From positions 1 to 64,000 of the forward strand of contig UZAN01040982.1 of the NCBI GenBank assembly GCA_900618425.1: DNA of 64,000 bases, read 5' to 3'. Both the position numbers and the translations under genes were made by a program. Shown piece by piece: positions 23,571 to 36,959 of the stretch (positions are counted from its first letter, which is position 1; every line of letters starts with the position of its first letter). The stretch is from Echinostoma caproni. Taxonomy: Eukaryota > Platyhelminthes > Trematoda > Plagiorchiida > Echinostomatidae. The notes under the pieces are model-generated. The model was not told the origin of the DNA, did no database searches, and saw nothing but the letters and a program-made list of their open reading frames with translations.

Positions 23571-26056
23571 TGGTGAGTGTACCGAAAGCATTGGTATTAT
23601 TGACATGACAGTGGACATTTGCACCCATAAACACATTTAGTTCCTGCTAATTTGGGCTGTTACTGCATACGTTTACTGTTCGAACAGACCAATTGAAACA
23701 CTACTCGATGAACCGGATTGTAATAACAAAAAGTTCAATTGGGAGCTAAGGACAAGATGATATTTTCAGACACATTTCATCAATTCTAACATGTTCTAAC
23801 CAAATATAATTTTCTCCTAAATTATCGTTTGCTTCTCCTGCTAAATACTGTGGCTTGCAAAGTACTCTCCCGAGTCTAATAGCATTCAAATGGGAGAGCA
23901 TTAACTATTGGTCACGAGCGTTTATTAGTCTCCGAAAATCCTTTTCCCTTACCATCAAGCGTTTCAAGAGNNNNNTAAGCATTTTTGGTCGTTGTGTTAT
24001 CAAGCTGGAATTTGCTTTGTCTGTAAATAACAAGCAACAGCTAATTCACGATCATCACTTGCGGTGAAATGGAAATAAAGGATGTAAATTACAACAAAAA
24101 TACTGGGGGTAACTGAAATTCAAACTCACCTTCGAATAACATGCTAACATTCATTCCAAATGAAGTATCCAATTAATACTCCTGTCGGATCATATNGTTC
24201 AACCTAAGGGCCTTGCGGCCTAGTGTTACAGGTAACCTTTGAGATTTTAGCGTAAATTCGGAGCAATCAAAGAAATTTCAAATTCAATCTCACAAGCATA
24301 ATTGATGGTACACAATGAAACGGCAACATTCATTGAAAATTCTTCGGAAAATATGAAGATAAATATGAGCAGAATAATCCGAATGCAGATATACTGCCAG
24401 TGACATATGTGCCAGGTCTTTCGCTATGAATGAGCAAAACTAAAGGCGCATGATTATTAATAATATTATTATTATGTCCTGGGACTAGACAATAAAAGTT
24501 GTTTGCTTTTTCAGTATTACTCAGTTATTGGGACAATGGTTTACCTCGGGAAACACAAATATTTAACTTGTCAATCTTTTTATGTTTTAAACAATACAGA
24601 GTTGTTCGCTGAAATCTCATTCGCCTACACTTGTGAACGTGTTAATTAACTACTTCTGCGTTTTCGGTCACATCGAACGACTCCCTATTATATGCTATCA
24701 ATCTGCTGACAACTAGGAGGACGGTAAATAGTTATCAATCGTTATGCGACCAATGCAATATGATGGAGTTGAGTTTATGAGCCATATGGTCAAATCCCAA
24801 TGGACTGGACACCCTTGTTACCAAAGTAATTGGTTATTGTGGAGTTACTCGCACTTCTATTCTAAAGGTTTAGAAAACTCTCCTATTTTTCAAAACTAGA
24901 TTTGAAACTGCATCATCTCTCCCGCTCATGGTTTGTGGCCTTATGAAGCTACAATAAATGCTATTAGGTTTTGGGACCGATTCAATATGGGCACAGTATG
25001 CATTTGGTTCCTTTGAAACCTTCTGAGACTGCGCTCGATAAAACGGAGATAGTTGTCCGTATCATAACAGGGGGACGCTGGCGAATAAGCACCTGTGCGA
25101 AAATATTGCTAGTACATTTATTTTCTATTTGGCACAGGAGCTCCCGCGTTTACTCCAGAGCTGATTTGAAGGCTTCTCAATCTGGGGGTTGTATCTGTTA
25201 CCCGAAAAAATCGCAACTTTAATGTATATTAAAGCGCTGAATCATTATGGATGAAAATGGAATTTTTTCAATACCGTTACGCTTACCATTCATAGATGCC
25301 TTTTCTAATAACAGCGAAGTCATTGTATAAGAGTTTATGGGAAACACTTGATATAAAATCACACAATCTGGTAGGAATACCACAAATTGCAACGGGAATA
25401 AACAAAATCTGTTAGATGGTTGCAACTAGAAGAATTACTGCACAGCACAGTAATCAGTGGAAGAAACCCTTTCCCTGGATGTAGTTAGCTGGACAAGAAT
25501 AGAACTCTTCTTTCTTATCGTTCAGATAAAGTAGACTTATTTGATGACAGCGATAACTGTTTAATGAAATGTCTGGGTGAAAAACAGGTGTTCAGCGACC
25601 AGAAGAGCTAACGATGGTTCGTTGTCCTACAAGCTAAACGTGAACGTTGTGCAACGCGCCGTCAAATAGGGCTTCCAACGTTGTCATCGAATGAGCGGTC
25701 GTATTCAAAGCTAACAATGTTGAGAAAGAGAATTTGAGGCGACTAACCATAAGAACAGCAAGGTACACGAACTGGCCCGAGTTTGTTAGGATACGGAGTA
25801 AATTTAAAGTCACCGTACTTTCATTGTCAAAAGCATGCGTGTAAAAGAGAATACGATTACAAACAAATAGAGTAACTATCATTTTTTACTTCTCAAATGT
25901 TAAACTGCGTCCAATATGAATGTCCCGGCGAAAATAATTTGACAGGTTTTCGGACTCCAAATCTTCACCACAAGCTATCCATGCAGATTTAAACACCTCG
26001 TTGATTTGCACAAACACATAATGTATTTCTGAACTCGATTTCTTCTTCTCTCACAG
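23571..26056. other. No supported gene
   Basis: Downstream of the CUB gene. AATAAA-type signals occur at about 24073 and 24490 but cannot be tied to the transcript. Undetermined bases at 23971-23975 and 24196. A frame around 25745-25850 (+) with NWPEFVRI and FKVTVLSLS could be a decayed first-half CUB exon belonging with the one at 26057; this is weak. Confidence 0.5.
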
Positions 26057-26179
26057 TCTGATTCGGACACGACGGGTATCAAAGTTTACAATGTAGTTAT
26101 TGAGGAAAATCCAAATAGTGAAACAATTTGTGGAGGAAGAGGAAGCACGTCTGTTCGCACTCAAAGCTTATACGAATAG
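26057..26179 (+). pseudogene. CUB second-half exon remnant
   Basis: Follows a strong acceptor (ttcttctctcacag) in phase 0, as do the second-half exons of the gene at 20.4 kb. The translation contains VVIEENPNSETICGG, close to the ...KEICGK... part of exon 7 there. The expected first cysteine is replaced (KVYNVV), and the frame stops after about 40 codons at a TAG, before the closing strands. No donor in the proper frame. Reads as a broken paralogue. Confidence 0.5.
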
Positions 26180-27479
26180 GGCCATCAAGAATGAAAATAT
26201 GAGGGATTGACTGCACATGAATTTCACGACAACCGCTATTGGCAAGACAAAGCAAAATCCAAATGTGTCTAGTGCAATAGCGTGACAGTGCAAATTCTCG
26301 GTGTATACTAAATGCAAAACAAGAGCATTTGTTTGCGTGTAACACACTATCCAGAATCAATTAATTGAGCCTTGATTAACTCTTCTTTTCCGATAATCCA
26401 TGTGGCAACAACGATCTTAACTCTGCTGGTCACCCAAAAGAAAGAAAACATATCAGGCCATAAGTCCCACTAAAATTACTGATAGGAAACGTAGAATTTG
26501 GCAAACAGTTCCTATGAGATTGCAAGACATACTTGGAAATACACGCTTGATTTGTGTTACATTGATCGTCAAGCATTTACGATCAGTCACTCGATTGCCG
26601 ATGCTTGATGCGTAGATGCACTAAACCGCGACGACCAAGTTTCAACCGTTACGGGTAATCAAATTTAGTAAAACACTAGAGGCGAAAAACACTCCTTTTA
26701 GACTATTACGGATATTTAACATCTAACTTGTTTTGAAAACGTCGACGGCCTACCTCTGAACACTTGAAATCTCCCAGTCAACTTCCATCTACAATACAAA
26801 CATACAATGCAACACTTCGGCACTGTGTTTACGGTTTCATGAACCTTATATATATATATATATTTAAATGCTTGGGTTTCTATATCTCATCTCCTCTGAT
26901 CCAGAGGATTGGAAGTGGACGGATTTGAAATGGCTCGCATAGCGTTTAGAACCTGCATCTGATTAAATAACGGTAGCCATCGTGCTATTTCCTTTGATGG
27001 AAACTTACATATTCTGATCATGACACATCTGTTTGCACTTACGCCTTTGCTCCCTGTGATTGAACTTCTGATCAGGCCTTATATATGCTTTTTCCGTATA
27101 GTTCTGTATTTGAGCAGATGAAACCAAATGTGTGTACCGGTGACAGTACATGGAAATCACTAATGACAGAGAAATCGTTTTTCCATTTGTTGTGCAAAGT
27201 TGGTAGCGTCTAAGTATGTGTCAAACTCCAACCAAAATCAATTTGAACGCTGTGAATAACTTTGAGAATGGAATCAATACAGATAGATCGCTGTACTACT
27301 GACTAATATGTTCATTCAAGTTTTCAGTATATAATGGCGGAAGAGTTCGTTTACGTTGCGCAGTCTGTTGTCTTGAAGTATGGCCCGCACGAATGGTTTC
27401 TCGGGCAAATTCTCGTACAAACAAAAATTCAAAAAACAGAAGCCATACTGACGGATTATTTTCTGGGATTTCTTTTTTT
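26180..27479. other. No supported gene; short (TA)n at 26847-26863
   Basis: AT-rich with short frames only. A (TA)n run of about 17 bases lies at 26847-26863. Confidence 0.6.
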
Positions 27480-27617
27480 TCTTTTATTGAATACAATATC
27501 TTACTACTTTCAACAAAATTGACGCAACTAATCACAAGTCTAGCACATAACAAAAAAAGAGGTTGTCAAGCGATGGTGTTCATAACTTGGTGATGCTACA
27601 ACCGGGCCACCACCACC
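27480..27617 (-). repeat. tRNA-derived SINE-like repeat, copy 3
   Basis: Minus strand begins with 'ggtggtggcccggttgtagc' and 'tcaccaagttat', matching the head of copy 1 ('ggcggcccggtggtaac', 'tcaccaaattat'), and ends with TATTCAATAAAAG. The B-box region and much of the body are diverged or deleted. The + strand frames at 27334-27593 are incidental. Confidence 0.6.
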
Positions 27618-28183
27618 CCTAATATTCGTGAAACCTGTGCTTCGTTGTGAAGGAAAATCGACGCTAAGGCTGCTAATCTTTGTGTTTCCCGAAAATTTAT
27701 GGTCTATCCGATAAGGTAATCATCCCAATTTTTGGGATACAATCGAGCAAAAGGAGATAATGTAAAAGTCGGTATTAGAATGCCAACGAAACCAACACAC
27801 AAAGATGTACAAGGATTACACAACAGGGAACTAATTCAAATGTATCAGTAATACAGTAACACAGATGACTAACAGATACACTTTGAGTTTACACATGATC
27901 TTTAGTTCACCCAAATACGATTGATAGAAACATTGCTTTCTGTTGAGAGATTAAAACACGCAACACTGGGGATGCAATGCGACTTCACGAACACGGTTTT
28001 GGCGAACATGGTCATGATATATATATACAAGTTTACAAGTTTAACGGATCACAAGTAAATCAGTTACGTTTTTGTACATCAGCGCTATTCATACGCTCAG
28101 CGCTATTCTTTACTTCAATTGAGTATTGGAGGATTTGGTTTAATTTCAAACGTGAATTTCTCGTGTACACAGTCAGCGAAGCG

Positions 28184-28445
28184 TAAACTGAAAAGGCAGC
28201 AAGCACTGGACGGCTGTTTTGACCTGATTGGGTCTCAGATAAGCGAGATCCGTAACCCGCAACAAGTTAACAAACATGAGTTGAGCGACATCGTGTAAAT
28301 GGAAAATGTAAAACGGTCCGATCAGCTCCCCGATGACCGAGTAGGTAGTGCGCTTGCGTTCTGTGTTGGGCGAATGGATTTGCACTGCTGATGAGACACA
28401 ACCAGATCAAAACAGCTGTCCAGTGCTTCCTAGCCTTGCAGTTTA
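28184..28445. repeat. Foldback (MITE-like) element with 54-bp arms
   Basis: Positions 28184-28237 and 28392-28445 are ungapped reverse complements with about 9 mismatches in 54. The 154-base interior has no supported gene. A second, diverged copy lies at 13493-13690. The family is therefore dispersed, and the arms argue for a transposase-dependent miniature element. Confidence 0.7.
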
Positions 28446-31400
28446 ATCTGCATTTACTTTATACACGGGGAATTCAACTTTGATTCATTCTTCATGTTGT
28501 TTTTTATGTGCAGTTGTAAATGTCGTTCTTTGAGACAAACGATGTGCATTTTCAACTGAAAATTGAGTATATGAACTCGTACAAGTTATAGAATATTAGG
28601 AATAAAATATTAACTTGAAACCACATGTATTCTGCAAGATTCGTGGATGGATTGGCGAGTGCGGAAGACGAGAAACGCCCGATTATCGAGGCGATACTGG
28701 ATGCCACAGGTCAATGGACACTAAAGCCTTTTTGTTAGAAGCTTAACTTCTTTAATGCTGGACTGCCCAGAATCTCGGAATCTACCTAACAATGCAGAAT
28801 ATCTCATTCTGATGGAGGCAGTTGGCAGGTTCGTGCGGACACATTTGACATTTCCGTTGGCTATCGGCTAGTTACGCTATACTTCCCTGTGCAACAGCAA
28901 ACAATTTGCCCAGCATATCTAAGGAATCTTCAGAGAACCTCACATTGCGGACGATAATCAACTCTAGCAAGGACTTTTTCTCACTCGCATACCTACGATG
29001 ATCCAATCAAACAGATGAGCTCTTTCTTGTGACCTGGTCTCAAGATACATTGAAACGATCAAGCGAAAGAGAAAATGTAACTGTGCTTCGATATTTCAGA
29101 GAGAGTTAGACATTGTTAAAAGCAGAAAGATTGGTATTGATATAAGGGTACGTACACATCAAGTTGTTCTCAGATTAGTGGTTTCACAACCCTACGAAAA
29201 ATGGTTGTGGAATATTGCACAATCACTTTTTTTTGACCAACTGTGACTTCGAAGGTGTAATTAGTAAAAAATACCTACAGCAAGATTAGGCAGTATAGAA
29301 TAAAGACGTCGATGCACTTCGGTGATAAAAAGACGAAAAGGTACAGATGGGACTTTCAACTCTCGCTCATACATCCAGAAAGGATAGTGCTTCACCTAAT
29401 AAGAAAGAAGAAGTAGCAGCATTAGCATCGTCATAATTGGCAGCCACAACTTGAGTCTGCAAAATATGTACGGCTAACGCAAACGTAATCGTAAGTGGAC
29501 GTTAATTTGTATTGGATTTTATTAGGGTAGCCCTGGGTGTGTTATTAAACTAATGAGAGAATTACAGTCGATTAATCAGGTTAGAAACTCAACCCAGAAC
29601 CACACATCAGTGCCATCGACAACTCGGCAAAGTGTTCGAGACTGGACATGAAGTGAACTTGACCATGGCAGACAAAATAATCTATGACGCAAAACCCTCG
29701 GTTAATTCAAAGGCGATGACTAAAAAACGATGGCGATGTGTTTTATGCGAACCAAACGAGGTATTTGTAACTTTAGTCCTGAATTGGTAAAAATGTCCTT
29801 GAATGTAACACAAACAGCCCACACACAATAACTGTTGGTTGCCAGTTTCATTAAATTTACCTGAAGGCTAAATACGAAATGTCATTGGAAATAAATTGTG
29901 CAACAATTTTCTCCTGTGCTCTTTATTCAAAAACAATCACCATAATTCGGATGAATTTCATCAATATTATGCCTCATTAATAAATAACCTACGTCAAACC
30001 GACTGCTTTAGAGACCAAAAACCATATATTTAGCAAACCTATTCGCATGCAATTGCCAATATGTGATAGAATATGGCGAAACAATTGTGAAAAATACCAT
30101 CACGTACGCACAAGAAGAAGCTCATCGCAAAAGGTGCAATAGTTATGCCGGCATTAGTCGATGATCTTATCGTCCGGAGACAAAGTTTCAACGACCACAT
30201 TCTGGTAGCCAGTAGCGAACTACAAGGATCAGTTTTGGGTGAAACGTTTTCATTCTTCAAGGCAGTCTCACTGATTCCCTAAATTGTCCTAACTTCCAGC
30301 GGAACAGTCATCGGACGCCAGTGCGTATTAACTGACAAACGTAGATGTACTCAAAATCTTTGGGGAATAAAATGAAATGAAACAAAAAGCGGTTGATTTG
30401 GTTAGCGGTTTGCAGGGAAAAAGTACTCACCGTTGAAATTCCTCCTTGTGACAGCCGCAACCAAGATCTTTTAGATAGTTGCTTATTTGCATGCTAATTA
30501 TGTAGGCAAATTAACTGAAACGCAAAGGATATGGCATTCAAACTCTTACCTGTGGCATCGACGCAACACATTCACCCTTTTTGCTCCAGTTCTTTTTTTG
30601 AAAATCTTAAGTCTCACATTCGAATTCCGAAAAATAATCAGTAACGTGGGTGAGATTCATTGACGACCGTAATTATTTATAAAACCCACGCTCTATCAGA
30701 CCACTAATACGGCTACACCGATTACATTCATCTTTTCGCATAAGTGTTACTTACCAATCCATATCGACATATAGAGGCATATTAGATGACTGCCTCGAAA
30801 ATGTTTCCCGGTCACCTAGAAAAACGCTCCAAAACCATTGGTCGTGGTTTGATGATCATCAGTCGTACATTATTAATTCCGGTCGATATACTACTTACAG
30901 AACTCATTGATGGTCACATCAACTCTTGTGGTAAATTTGCCTATATGATTCCAGATGATCCTCTTCAACCATTGAATCCGGATCTATCACCTTGCCGTTC
31001 GCATCCGACTACAAGCTCCAGTTTTTGTCATCTACCCTCTCTCATTGACGTATATAAAAATTCACCTTTATTCTACCTGGCTCGACTCCTAACCAAAAGC
31101 AACAGGTCCCAAATGAATTAGGTTAGATTATTGCATAGCAAATAAACTTTAGCAAATTAGATAAGCATTTTTTGATACATAAGGTTTTACAGAACAGGTT
31201 CCCATTTTCGTCTTGTCTAGATCGTGACAGACTTCCTAACAGATACTATAAACTGGTAGTGAGAACCAGATTTAGCCTATCCCGGTTATATCAGTAGTTC
31301 CTGGATGATTGATAAATAAACCCTTCGTTTTTTTGTGCTTCCCCTGTGTTTCAGCTATCTTCATTTGTTTCACCGTCAATGTGTTCCTTGCAACAAAAAT

Positions 31401-32056
31401 GAACCTTACTACAACACACCTGTTTTCTTAGCAACAGGGATCAATTTGAGCCCACCTGTTTGTTTGTAATCTGAATTTCAGCTGCAGGAATTACAGTGGG
31501 CTGAGAGCAAGAAGGTCACAGAAATAAAATGAATTGAAGCACTGTGAAGTTTATGGAACATGTTAGGTTGTAATTGGATGTCCATGATTCCATCCTGAAC
31601 TTATGCATGCTCGATAAGCAAGTAAACATATTTTTGTAGTCTGACTGCCGACTGAGACGTGATCCACTGTCGTTGATTTTCCACAAAGAAGGTCAAAATG
31701 GACATCAATTTGACCTGGAATTAGTGAGAATTATCGACCAAACCCGGTCAAAACACATCAGAGATGTTTTGAGGCTTGGCAGTCTGCAATCAACTCAGTA
31801 AACAGACACATCAAACTGGATCACGAGTACACGCCAATGCAACTCAAAGAAACAAATGACGCAACAAATAGGCCAAGGCGTGACCTGAGAACAGAACGAA
31901 ACCGTAATCTGGAAGGAAGGATAACCGCCTCCCCTTCCATCCGAAGCTACTCGCAATAGTCCACTGGCAAATCGAGTCGAACGTAGTGAGAAAATGGATA
32001 AAATAGTCGATGGAGAAGAAAACGTTTATGATGGAACGGGTACAATCAAAACACAG
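28446..32056. other. No supported gene
   Basis: Long gene-poor stretch. A 37-codon frame starts at 28627 in locally GC-rich sequence (FVDGLASAEDEKRPIIEAIL), and frames at 30039-30260 and 30786-31121 are open. None has a motif I can name or a convincing splice frame. Confidence 0.5.
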
Positions 32057-33076
32057 CCACTGGTGATGTTACCTCAGCTGGTGATGACACATTTGCAAAG
32101 TGATTGCCAAGCCGGGATAACGTGTCGAAATGTAATACACTTCAAAACGTCACGCTATACTATCAGTTGGGTAAAAATTACCTAATTGAAAAGTAAACAC
32201 CACATAATTTCAGTGTAAAATTCAAACGAGCGTTTGCCGGTCCCCCGGTGAATGGCCCGCAATGTATAAAAACAGCAAATGATCCTACTGAGGAGAGGCA
32301 ATCCTTCGATAATTCTAAGGATGATCAAATTGTACAGGGTAAAACCTGTGTTTGGCACTTGAAATCTGCTTCAGGGAAAGCATTCAAAATACACTGCAAG
32401 TGAAATCTCTATGTTTGTCTTGGGTGCGTTTCTCGCCAGCGGTTTTGACATGTACATGACACGTGCATATCCGGTCGAATTTACATTTTGAGGATATTTT
32501 TCCTTCTTCGCTTTGTGATCGATTTAAACATGAATAATAACCTTTACTGCCTGAAACTATCGTATGGCTTTTGGTTCATTATATATATATAGACGATAAT
32601 TTATTTTAATTGAGGTTTTCATTTCAATCTGTACATCTTTACTCATACAATAAAAATAGGACCCAAACACAGCCTACCCTTTGGCTTCAAAATGGTTTAT
32701 AGGGGCATGGAAATAAACCTTCAAATTAGGTCGGAAATATTCCCGTACTCGAACCGATAGTTATGAAGACTTATGGGCAATCAAGTTATTCTATTGTTTT
32801 GTGTTTCAGTTGTTATTATTGAATCAACTGAGTCAACGACCTTGATATAAAAATTGATCTTTTTTTATATGCGATTCTTTTATTGGCAGGCCGATAATAC
32901 AGACCAATGCATTAGTTCAAACAAAGATATCGCAGACTCGGTGGCACAAGTTTGTGCCGAGAACGGGAACAACATTTTCGCCGCAGACCCCGTAACTGAT
33001 GTAATTTTCATGTTTAAGAGTTCCAAAGCTGAAGGTGACACTTATACCACAAATTTCAAAGTGAAATACGAACCAG
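32057..33076 (+). pseudogene. CUB-family paralogue, three consecutive exons, damaged
   Basis: Three exons line up in order with exons 3, 4 and 5 of the gene at 20.4 kb. 32057-32170 ends in TLYYQLG with a phase-1 donor, but has an in-frame TGA. 32214-32423 carries QC...CVWHLKS (the first-half signature C-x-W) and ends at a gtgcgt donor like its homologue, but its conserved frame hits a TGA at 32399-32401. 32890-33076 is intact for 62 codons, phase 0 to 1, with QC...QVC and FKVKYEPG before gtgag, and closely matches exon 5. No signal-peptide exon was found upstream. The intact third exon may be recent or still used; the first two argue for a pseudogene. Confidence 0.7.
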
Positions 33077-33229
33077 GTGAGTTATACTCATGACCTATTT
33101 ATTCAACAGCGCGGAATCGGTTGATCTTCGTATACTGTTGGATATTCAGTGCGTACTCGTTCTGTCTCGCCGAACTATTACTGAACTTGATCCACGATTC
33201 GTATCCCAAGGATCCCAGTTAAAATACAG

Positions 33230-33453
33230 TTGTGCGGAACCAAGGTTACGCTGGTTTCAACAGAGAGATTGCACAAACGAGGTTGCCGTTCTCTGTTTGT
33301 CCCACCGACGACCAATTTAGCTCACTTGACCTTCAAGTGATTACCCAGTGTGCTGCAGTTCCATGGGTGATGGTATTGCACTTCCAAGATAAGAAGTCTT
33401 GCGACGTTGCATTTAATTACAAAATAACAGCGAAATCAACTAAATTTTTGTAA
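33230..33453 (+). CDS. CUB-like terminal exon
   Basis: After an 'atacag' acceptor at 33229 the frame reads to TAA at 33453. It can be joined in phase to the donor at 33076, 153 bases upstream. The translation has FSVCPTDDQFSSLDL, QCAAVPWVMVLHFQD and FNYKITA, a hydrophobic/aromatic strand pattern like the second half of a CUB domain with added cysteines. It ends shortly after the last strand with no hydrophobic tail, so the product would be secreted, not anchored. It differs from the exon expected at this point (a first-half exon), so it may belong to another gene. Confidence 0.4.
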
Positions 33454-34445
33454 CTATAGCAGCTTGTTACCAGTTAACTTTTAAACTGCTCTAAGTACCA
33501 GATCTTTCGTTTGACTCATCAGACTTTGGAATTGCACCTCCAATTCGATTTGCTTATCTCTCTTCATAGGGCCAAAACCTTCCACCTCGTGGCTAACCTA
33601 GAACGCGGCAAACTTAGCTCAAATATTGCGGGATTAGCACACTACATTAAGGATGTGGATAATACCTTCGGTGTAACCGATCGAAGAAATGGCCTCCCAC
33701 AAATACTGGCATTGTTTCACGGAGCCAGCCAATCACTGAACTTCACCGTATAGATGAAAACGAAGAATATTTTGCCCTTCTTGGTTGTTGCCGCGTCTAG
33801 AAGAGAAGATGGAACATTAGGAGGAGGTATCCACAGAAAGAAAACGTTCGCTGCTTTGCCCAAATCTGTGCGCCCAAAAACGTCTGGTTCAAGCGATTCA
33901 ATTGCTCTGGCCCAGTGTGAAAGCCGAAGCTGAACAGAACGTGTTGCTCAATCCAAATGGTGAAAGGTAATACATGCTAACTGACATAGTAAACGCTCCT
34001 GCAGACACAGTCTCTTCCATCCGACTCCGATTGAATATCTTCAATGGAGCCAATGGATGTCATTTTGTTAGCATTTTCCACTATATTCACAAATTATTTG
34101 ATGACTTTCGATCAGTTGTGTATTCTGTGCCATATTGTTGTGAAACAAATGCAATTTATCCTGCTCTTTATAACCAGGATCACGTAGCATATGTGATACT
34201 ATCCCACCTGATAGACTGTAGCTAATGCCTTCTTGTATAAAACTTCCAGGTAACTCTGATAACAAATGTACCCAGAAGAAGTCGAAAATGATTATTTTGA
34301 AGTTCCAATTCGACCTTCATATTTTTGATTAGTTTGTGACTTTTGGTATTGACCGCCTAATATTTAACCCTAAGCAGGGATGACTAAGCCTGAAGCAAAT
34401 AAAGTCGGCTCACTGATTTTTGTTGAGCCAGGTAGAATGAACTTT
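33454..34445. other. No supported gene
   Basis: Open frames at 33511-33753 and from an ATG at 33754 (59 codons, basic/serine-rich) carry no recognised motif. Confidence 0.5.
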
Positions 34446-34625
34446 AGTTTCGGTGGTGGCCAAGGTCACCAACCAATGACCAGGGTGTCCCGGGTCAAAC
34501 CGCTCCACCGCCACCCGTCCTCCATACAGCTGTATTTTCCTCACGCAGCTTTTGTAAAGCCGCAGCCCCCTTCCTGGAAGTTGACTGTATCTGTGTATTC
34601 AATAAATAGAAAATAGAAGCAAAAA
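34446..34625 (+). repeat. tRNA-derived SINE-like repeat, copy 4
   Basis: GC-rich head (gtggtggccaaggtcacc...) followed by a body and the tail 'gtgtattcaataaatagaaa', the shared 3' end of this family. The B box is diverged. Ends in an A-rich, then AT-rich stretch. Confidence 0.55.
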
Positions 34626-36561
34626 TACATTTATTATTTATTTACTCACAAAACCATGTTTCATACCTCGTATGTTCAGACGCTCAGTTTCCAAACTGTC
34701 GTACATGAAATTCCCTTCTTTCCGGAGTGGATATAAATGTCTTGCAAACAGCTGTCATGTTTCTCAAACACATTTCTCAATTGAGCTAGTACAGTTTATG
34801 CCTACAATAACCATCGATTAATTATTTCTGAATATTAATTAAATATTCATTATTTGGAAACGTATTGATGATATAAACGAATGTCAGCTATTGCTTTAGT
34901 ATTAGCAAACTTCCTGCTGCATTCACACTGAAACCTAGGTTTGAAAGCCTCAAGCAGTAAATACTACGTATCCTTTTTTTCCTAGTGTTCGTTTCACATC
35001 TTTCAAGATTTGTTCCTATCAGCGATTGTTGTTTGAGTCTCTTGTCTCCTGAGTTCACCTCACGTGCATATTGGTTTCTTTTGCAATCTATCACACAATT
35101 TGTTCAGCCGTCATCCCATAGAGAACAATGCGTCATTGCGTAATTTTTTCAGAACAAATGTTACTATTAGACAAATCGAGCATATGTGTGCCGCGATAAG
35201 GCAATCATCAAGTTCGCTGGTGTTTTTACTCCATTTGCGGACTACGTGGCAAGTCGTCTAATTACGACCTAAACAGGCGAATATTCTGACGCCCTCGAAA
35301 GTCAGCAATTGTATGATTGATGAGGACGGTACATATTGAGTGTAAATTTGTAATCCGTCTTTAGAAGACATCGAGACTACTTGAACCACGGGAATGACTC
35401 GCATAAGGTGACGATACTTGAAATTCGATTATTGAACTAGGCTTGACTTGACAATGACTAGATTCGTCATAAAATTAGACCAACAATTTTCATTTTCTGC
35501 GCCTCTAATGACTAAATGCCGCATGACTGGAAGTTATGTTATAATATGATGTGTTACTGGGATGTATGACAGTCATTAGATGGTTTTCTCAATCAAGATC
35601 GTATTGTACGAATAGAATGAGTTGTCTCGGTTGGCGACTGGTTATAAGGTTGAGCCATCACCTCCCATTCTTTAAACGCACGCCATTGATCTGCTATTTT
35701 ACGCTGCGTGGTTGTGGTGACCCTAGCCTACGGGATGACGCAAACCCCGGAGTGACGCGTTATAGTTTTCGGACAACTGTGATGAACCAAGCTTCCCGAG
35801 CGACGTCAGTAAAGCGCAAATGTGTCACAGCGTCTGGATTACAAACGAAAAGCCGGTTATACCAATCGATCAGAATCCGTGAGGCCCAGACAGAAGCAGT
35901 ATAACACATGAAACACTAGCACGCGATTGGAAGGGGCTTCAATGAGCAATGAACTTGTTTCGTACATATTATTTAATCCGCTGACTACTCCTAACAAACG
36001 AACTGTTATTCCTGTGGCCTTTTCCTTGCGTCTCGGTTACTTGGGATACTGACGTGCTGGTACCACTGTTATTTAGTGCTTACGTGGTGTCCGCGATTTA
36101 TAATACGTGATTCGTATTCCGTGATCAGTGCGTACTACAAGAATTATATTGATTTTCAAATGAACAGAGACGAGAATGCTTCTGGCGATGTAGTTGGAAC
36201 ATCCGTTTGTCTGACCTGAGTATCTAACATTGTTTGGCTTCTGTGAGTGTTGCAGCCATACATTATCCACGTCTACTTGTTCAGAGCTGCTTGAATAACC
36301 CGGTGTGATGTGACGAATAAAGACGACAAATCACGCGACATGCCATCATGCGTAACGTTGATGTGGTTTGTGTTTTTGTCGCACACAGGATTATCGCAAA
36401 CCGTTTGTCACAAGACCAACCGGCAATCACCCAAGTCAAAAATAATATCACTGACTGATAAGTAAGGGCTGAAGCTAGGACGCGTCTACGTATTCTTTTG
36501 ATTGGGGTTATTACACGGTTTCCCAAGGCGAGGACGCATTGAAAAGGAAGTCGGATACGAG
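34626..36561. other. No supported gene
   Basis: A 117-codon frame (35551-35904) sits in slightly GC-richer sequence without recognisable motifs. Otherwise AT-rich with short frames. Confidence 0.5.
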
Positions 36562-36847
36562 CCACTTTGAACGGAAATTCAAATAAACAATTGCCTGTAT
36601 TTCTAACGGAAATTTAGCATCGAAATACGGAAGACAAATTTGTTTAATGGATACATAAGCCGAATGTTCCACGAAAAATGATACCAACAGCAATTGTCAA
36701 GTGTATATTGAAACAGCACAGCTGAGTGCAACAAAGAAATCTCTTCCCAAAGTCATCAATACTCCCTTGACCGTGTCAATGACATTTAAATCTATGAAAA
36801 TCATGTGCGAGAATTGTAGATGCATATATTTCATGAAATACTTGCGT
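36562..36847 (+). repeat. 286-bp inverted repeat, left arm
   Basis: Reverse complement of 39453-39738 with no difference found by eye over all 286 bases and no gaps. The arms are separated by 2605 bases. A diverged third copy of 36677-36790 lies in the same orientation at 41683-41799. In the third + frame this arm reads ...SNCQVYIE... LTVSMTFKS, and the diverged copy keeps that frame with conservative changes (LSATKKS versus LSASEKN), so the repeat may carry part of a coding exon, possibly CUB-like. Confidence 0.9.
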
Positions 36848-36959
36848 TGAGCGTTGAGCGTGTATGTGACCTGCAGCGGAAATTGTACAGAAAGCAAGCA
36901 CACGATACAACTCATCGGAAATTCTGTCAGGATCGAGGTCGTATGAGTTTTCGAAAAGG

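Noticed and set aside
28627..28740. 37-codon frame FVDGLASAEDEKRPIIEA as an exon of a metallopeptidase
   Set aside because: No catalytic motif and no paired splice sites in phase; similarity could not be defended.
30039..30260. Plus-strand reading (GETIVKNTITYAQEEA) that recalls part of histone H4
   Set aside because: Only a short stretch resembles H4, a stop follows soon, and the rest of the histone is absent. Taken as chance.
33754..33933. 59-codon serine/lysine-rich frame as a small secreted peptide
   Set aside because: The hydrophobic start is weak and there is no promoter or splice support.
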